A stretch of 64,000 nt of DNA from positions 3,784,501 through 3,848,500 of the forward strand of contig CM034135.1 in assembly GCA_019914995.1 (NCBI GenBank), written 5' to 3'. Numbering within the stretch: the first letter of the stretch is position 1; each line of letters opens with the position of its first letter. The translations under genes were made by a program, and so were the position numbers. Origin of the DNA: Acanthochlamys bracteata (Eukaryota; Streptophyta; Magnoliopsida; Pandanales; Velloziaceae). Positions 61,288 through 64,000 of the stretch are shown one piece after another. The notes below the pieces were generated by a model. The model saw only the letters and a list, made by a program, of their open reading frames with translations, was not told where the DNA came from and did not search any database.

Positions 61288-63209
61288 CGGTGTTGTCAGA
61301 CTCCGGACCGAACCGTCCGAGTCGATTCAAAAATTGTCGGTTCGGACAGTAAGACAGTCTGAATTTACAAATAGATCGTCTAAACATGTGACCCGCTACG
61401 ATCCGGATTGATTCGGATCAACCCGCTGAACCATCCGTTCGATTCAAACCGATAAGGGCTGAAAAATTATAAGTAACAAAATCGTGTGCCTGATTTACAA
61501 TTTCATTAATCGTTAATTAAAAAAATCAAAACTATGTAACGCAGTGCACTCACCACTCGGTCGACCAGCTGATAGTTTCTTGAATCTTCTTCATTTTAGG
61601 TTTTGCTCCCATCTTTTATCTCCACGATTCCAGCTCCGGCTCAGGCTGCACCTTAATCATTTCTCGCTTTTTCAACTATTCGCTCCAGCAATGTTTCGTT
61701 GCTTGCTCCAGCAGCGCTCGCTGTTTGCTCTGGCTTCGGCTCAAGCTGAATTCGTTGCTCCGTTCCGTTTATTTCATCGGATCTGCTCCGGTTTCATCGA
61801 ATTTGAAGCCTCTGCTTTAATTTCGCTGCTCCGCCACTACTTCGTCGGATTTATCTGCTCACTACTCCGGCAACAATTTTGCTCCGACTTTGTAGAATTC
61901 GTCATCTCTGTTTCAATTTCGCAGCTCCGGCTTCTAATTCATCTTCTTCGGCTCCATATTCGTTGTTTTGTCTTAACTTCGTCCGATTCTTCTGCTTACT
62001 GCTCTGACAATAATTTCTGCTCCGGCTTTTCGAAATTCGTAGTCTTTGCTTTAGTTTCGCTGCTCTGACTTTAATTACTCTGCTCCGGCTTCAATTTCGC
62101 TACCCTGTCTCTACTTCGTCTCTACTCACTACTTTAGCGACAAGTTTTGCTCCGATTCTAGTGGTTCGATTTGGTATGCTTTTCTGTTTAGTATACTTTG
62201 CATTCTTTTTTTAATCACAAGACTTACAAAATACCATTGCATTTTTGTTAGATTACTTATCCATGTAATAGCAAGCTTCATTATGTTTTGTTTCATAGTT
62301 TGCTGATTATTTTCTTTGCAAATTACAACTTGCATTCTTTTTGATTTACAGTTTGATTCTGCTAGTATAATAAGATATGCAAATCAATTTAGTTTCATAG
62401 TTAGCTAACTGCTCTTTTTGTAATTTATGCTTGTTATTGCTGGCTGAAACATCAAGTATAGTATTGATTGACTGCTCTGCTTACAATATTGTAATATTGT
62501 ATACAAAGCAGCCAGTCAGTTTTATGCTTTTTGAAAGTAATATAAAATATCAAGTATACTGTCTTACAATGTTGCTTGCTGGCTGGAACAATAAGAGTTA
62601 TGATGCAGCATATTTATTATTTTTGAAGGAATGTTTATAGCTGTTCTATTGATGGCTGGAACCTTAAGTTGATGCAGGAACTAGCTGCTGGAATTCTCAA
62701 CTGTAAGACTGATTGCTAGCTGGTGAATGATATTACAATTAATTGCATCTTGTAACTTATTGGCTGGTTGCAAAGAATTGTTTCTGGGATGTCCTTTTTA
62801 TTGTTTGTAATTTGTAATTGTTACTTGATATTGAGATGTTACTATTTATATTTTTAACTTAATATCATATTACTTGCTGCTGACTGGATGATAATGTTTA
62901 TTATTAATGTTGTTACTTATTATTGGTGACTGTTGTTATTAGCCTATTGCTGCCTTATTGGATGGTATTTGAGACTTATTATTGCTTTTTTTATTGTATT
63001 GATGTTGTTGTTGGAAGTTTGAACCTTAGATGTTATGATGTGATGGTATGAATGGTGTTAAGTTACCAATTAGACATGTATAGGAATGATATTGGGACAC
63101 AGGTGGTGAAGTTGACCCAACAGGTTAATCCGTTGATCCGGCGAGTTAATCCGTCACCCGTTTTGGATGGCAAATCGAATTGCTGTTCGGGTCGGTTCTA
63201 ACAATACTG
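61288..63209. mobile_element. Large non-autonomous hAT-like element
   Basis: 1922 bp. The left end CGGTGTTGTCAGACTCCGGA and the reverse complement of the right end CAGTATTGTTAGAACCGACC are inverted repeats with mismatches, followed inward on both sides by ACCGAAC/GTTCGGGTCGG-type blocks. The flanks CAGTAAGC (61280-61287) and TCGTAAGC (63210-63217) agree in 6 of 8 bases, consistent with an eroded 8-bp hAT target duplication. CAGTGTTGTYA is a known hAT terminus type. Inside are a degenerate tandem array (61600-62165) and a T/G-rich segment with repeated CTGGCTGG words (62430-62780). No transposase domain is visible. Confidence 0.65.
61600..62165. repeat. Degenerate tandem repeats inside the hAT-like element
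   Basis: A phrase of the form GCTCCGRCTT, followed by CGAATT-like words and TTTCGCTGCTCC, recurs at about 61784, 61881, 62019 and 62149, i.e. every 97-138 bp, with many shorter echoes (TGCTCCGG, ACTTCGTCGGA, ACTACTCCGGCAACAA). One frame stays open from 61544 to 62068 but its product is a repetitive Leu/Phe/Ser/Arg-rich string without a known domain, so the open frame is probably a by-product of the repeat composition. Confidence 0.6.
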
Positions 63210-63217
63210 TCGTAAGC

Positions 63218-64000
63218 ACTTCACAAGAAGCTTTCTATAATATTTTAGGGTTGTTTGAGATTATTTAAAAATAGTACTTTTGGGGTAATATTTATTTTAA
63301 AAAATTTTCTAAGAAACAAATCTTGCATTTTTTTTAAATTAAAAAAATTATTATATCTATAATAATTTTATGAGTTATAATTTCATTTACTTTTTTAAAA
63401 CACTAAAATATTATATTTCATTTTCCTTTAGCAAAAATTAGCAACGCGTTCTGAAATCGGGAACCCAAACATCCCTATCACTTGCACCCTACAATTTTAT
63501 CACTTAAGGCCTCTTAAATTTAAACAATTAAACTGGTAGATAAAAATTGGATATATAGTGAATTTTATAGATAAAAAGATATTTTAAACTATACGAAGAG
63601 ATGTTCAAGTTGAATTTTATAGTGAAAAGTAAGATTAATTTAAAAAAGTCTCACGAAACTTTTAGGACATCTTTCAATTCCCTTCAAGTTCTATTTCCTT
63701 CTTCTATGTGGCTGTAGGGCATTGTTTGCCTAAGCATTCTTAACGTTTGAAGCTTCTTTTCGTTTAAACGTTTACTAATAAAATTTTATAAATATTACAT
63801 AAAATTTATTAAAAATTTTAAAATATATAAAATTTTATATTATAAATTTTTTTTATTATTTATTATTATTATCTTTTAAATAAAAAAATAAAACTTATTT
63901 TAATAAATAATTTTTTTATTTTAAAAATTTTATATCCATAAGTATTCCAAATATCATCTATGTGTTTTCTATAACAATTATGAACTCTATTTCACGTTTA
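63218..64000. other. AT-rich window edge, no gene
   Basis: The segment from about 63245 opens AGGGTTGTTTGAGATTATTT and resembles 18140-18330; from about 63740 a GCGTTTG-type fragment runs to 63960 (TAACGTTTGAAGC, then CCAAATATCATC). Both are probably MITE remnants. No coding region is visible. Confidence 0.45.

Noticed and set aside
61544-62068. 174-codon open frame considered as a gene
   Set aside because: The product is a repetitive Leu/Phe/Ser string created by the degenerate tandem array inside a hAT-like element; no domain, splice or promoter support.

Overview
This window looks like nuclear DNA of a flowering plant, most likely a eudicot. The genes are split by GT-AG introns, the encoded proteins match plant families throughout (including a nuclear-encoded chloroplast NDH subunit), a plant miR319 hairpin is present, and the spacers are very AT-rich and full of small terminal-inverted-repeat (TIR) elements. 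I see no bacterial operons, CRISPR arrays, rRNA or tRNA genes. I found no clearly new biological system; the interest lies in one microRNA locus, two damaged host genes, a dense ACGT-box cluster and several transposon families with readable boundaries.

Left part (1-21 kb): an AT-rich repeat-bearing edge; an apparently truncated TRM10-type tRNA methyltransferase gene on the minus strand (about 3.0-3.4 kb); a complete ribosomal protein L10 gene on the plus strand (4.8-7.0 kb); a seven-exon B3-domain protein gene (7.8-12.3 kb, minus) with a 927-bp TIR element in intron 1 and a Tourist-like MITE just upstream of its start codon; a seven-exon KH/STAR RNA-binding protein gene (13.8-16.6 kb, minus); then 4.5 kb without a recognised gene.

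Middle part (21-40 kb): a two-exon NDUFA1 gene of mitochondrial complex I (plus); nearly 8 kb of decayed LINE tails, MITEs and hAT-like elements; a DUF1191 membrane protein gene (29.1-30.1 kb, minus) whose signal peptide and body lie in different frames; a cluster of six ACGT boxes; and a six-exon coiled-coil protein gene (33.2-39.7 kb, minus).

Right part (40-64 kb): MITE-rich spacer; a MIR319 locus (hairpin about 44.68-44.96 kb, plus); an ATG18-type autophagy gene (49.5-52.4 kb, plus) converging on the chloroplast NdhN gene (53.3-55.2 kb, minus); an old, broken Ty1/copia element (about 55.7-59.3 kb); and a hAT-like non-autonomous element with internal degenerate tandem repeats (61.3-63.2 kb).

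The genes do not form one pathway. RPL10 and NDUFA1 share upstream TGGGCY (site II) motifs, the usual mark of plant ribosomal and mitochondrial housekeeping promoters. Exon boundaries were derived by reading splice sites and checking that phases and lengths agree; no alignment or expression data were used.
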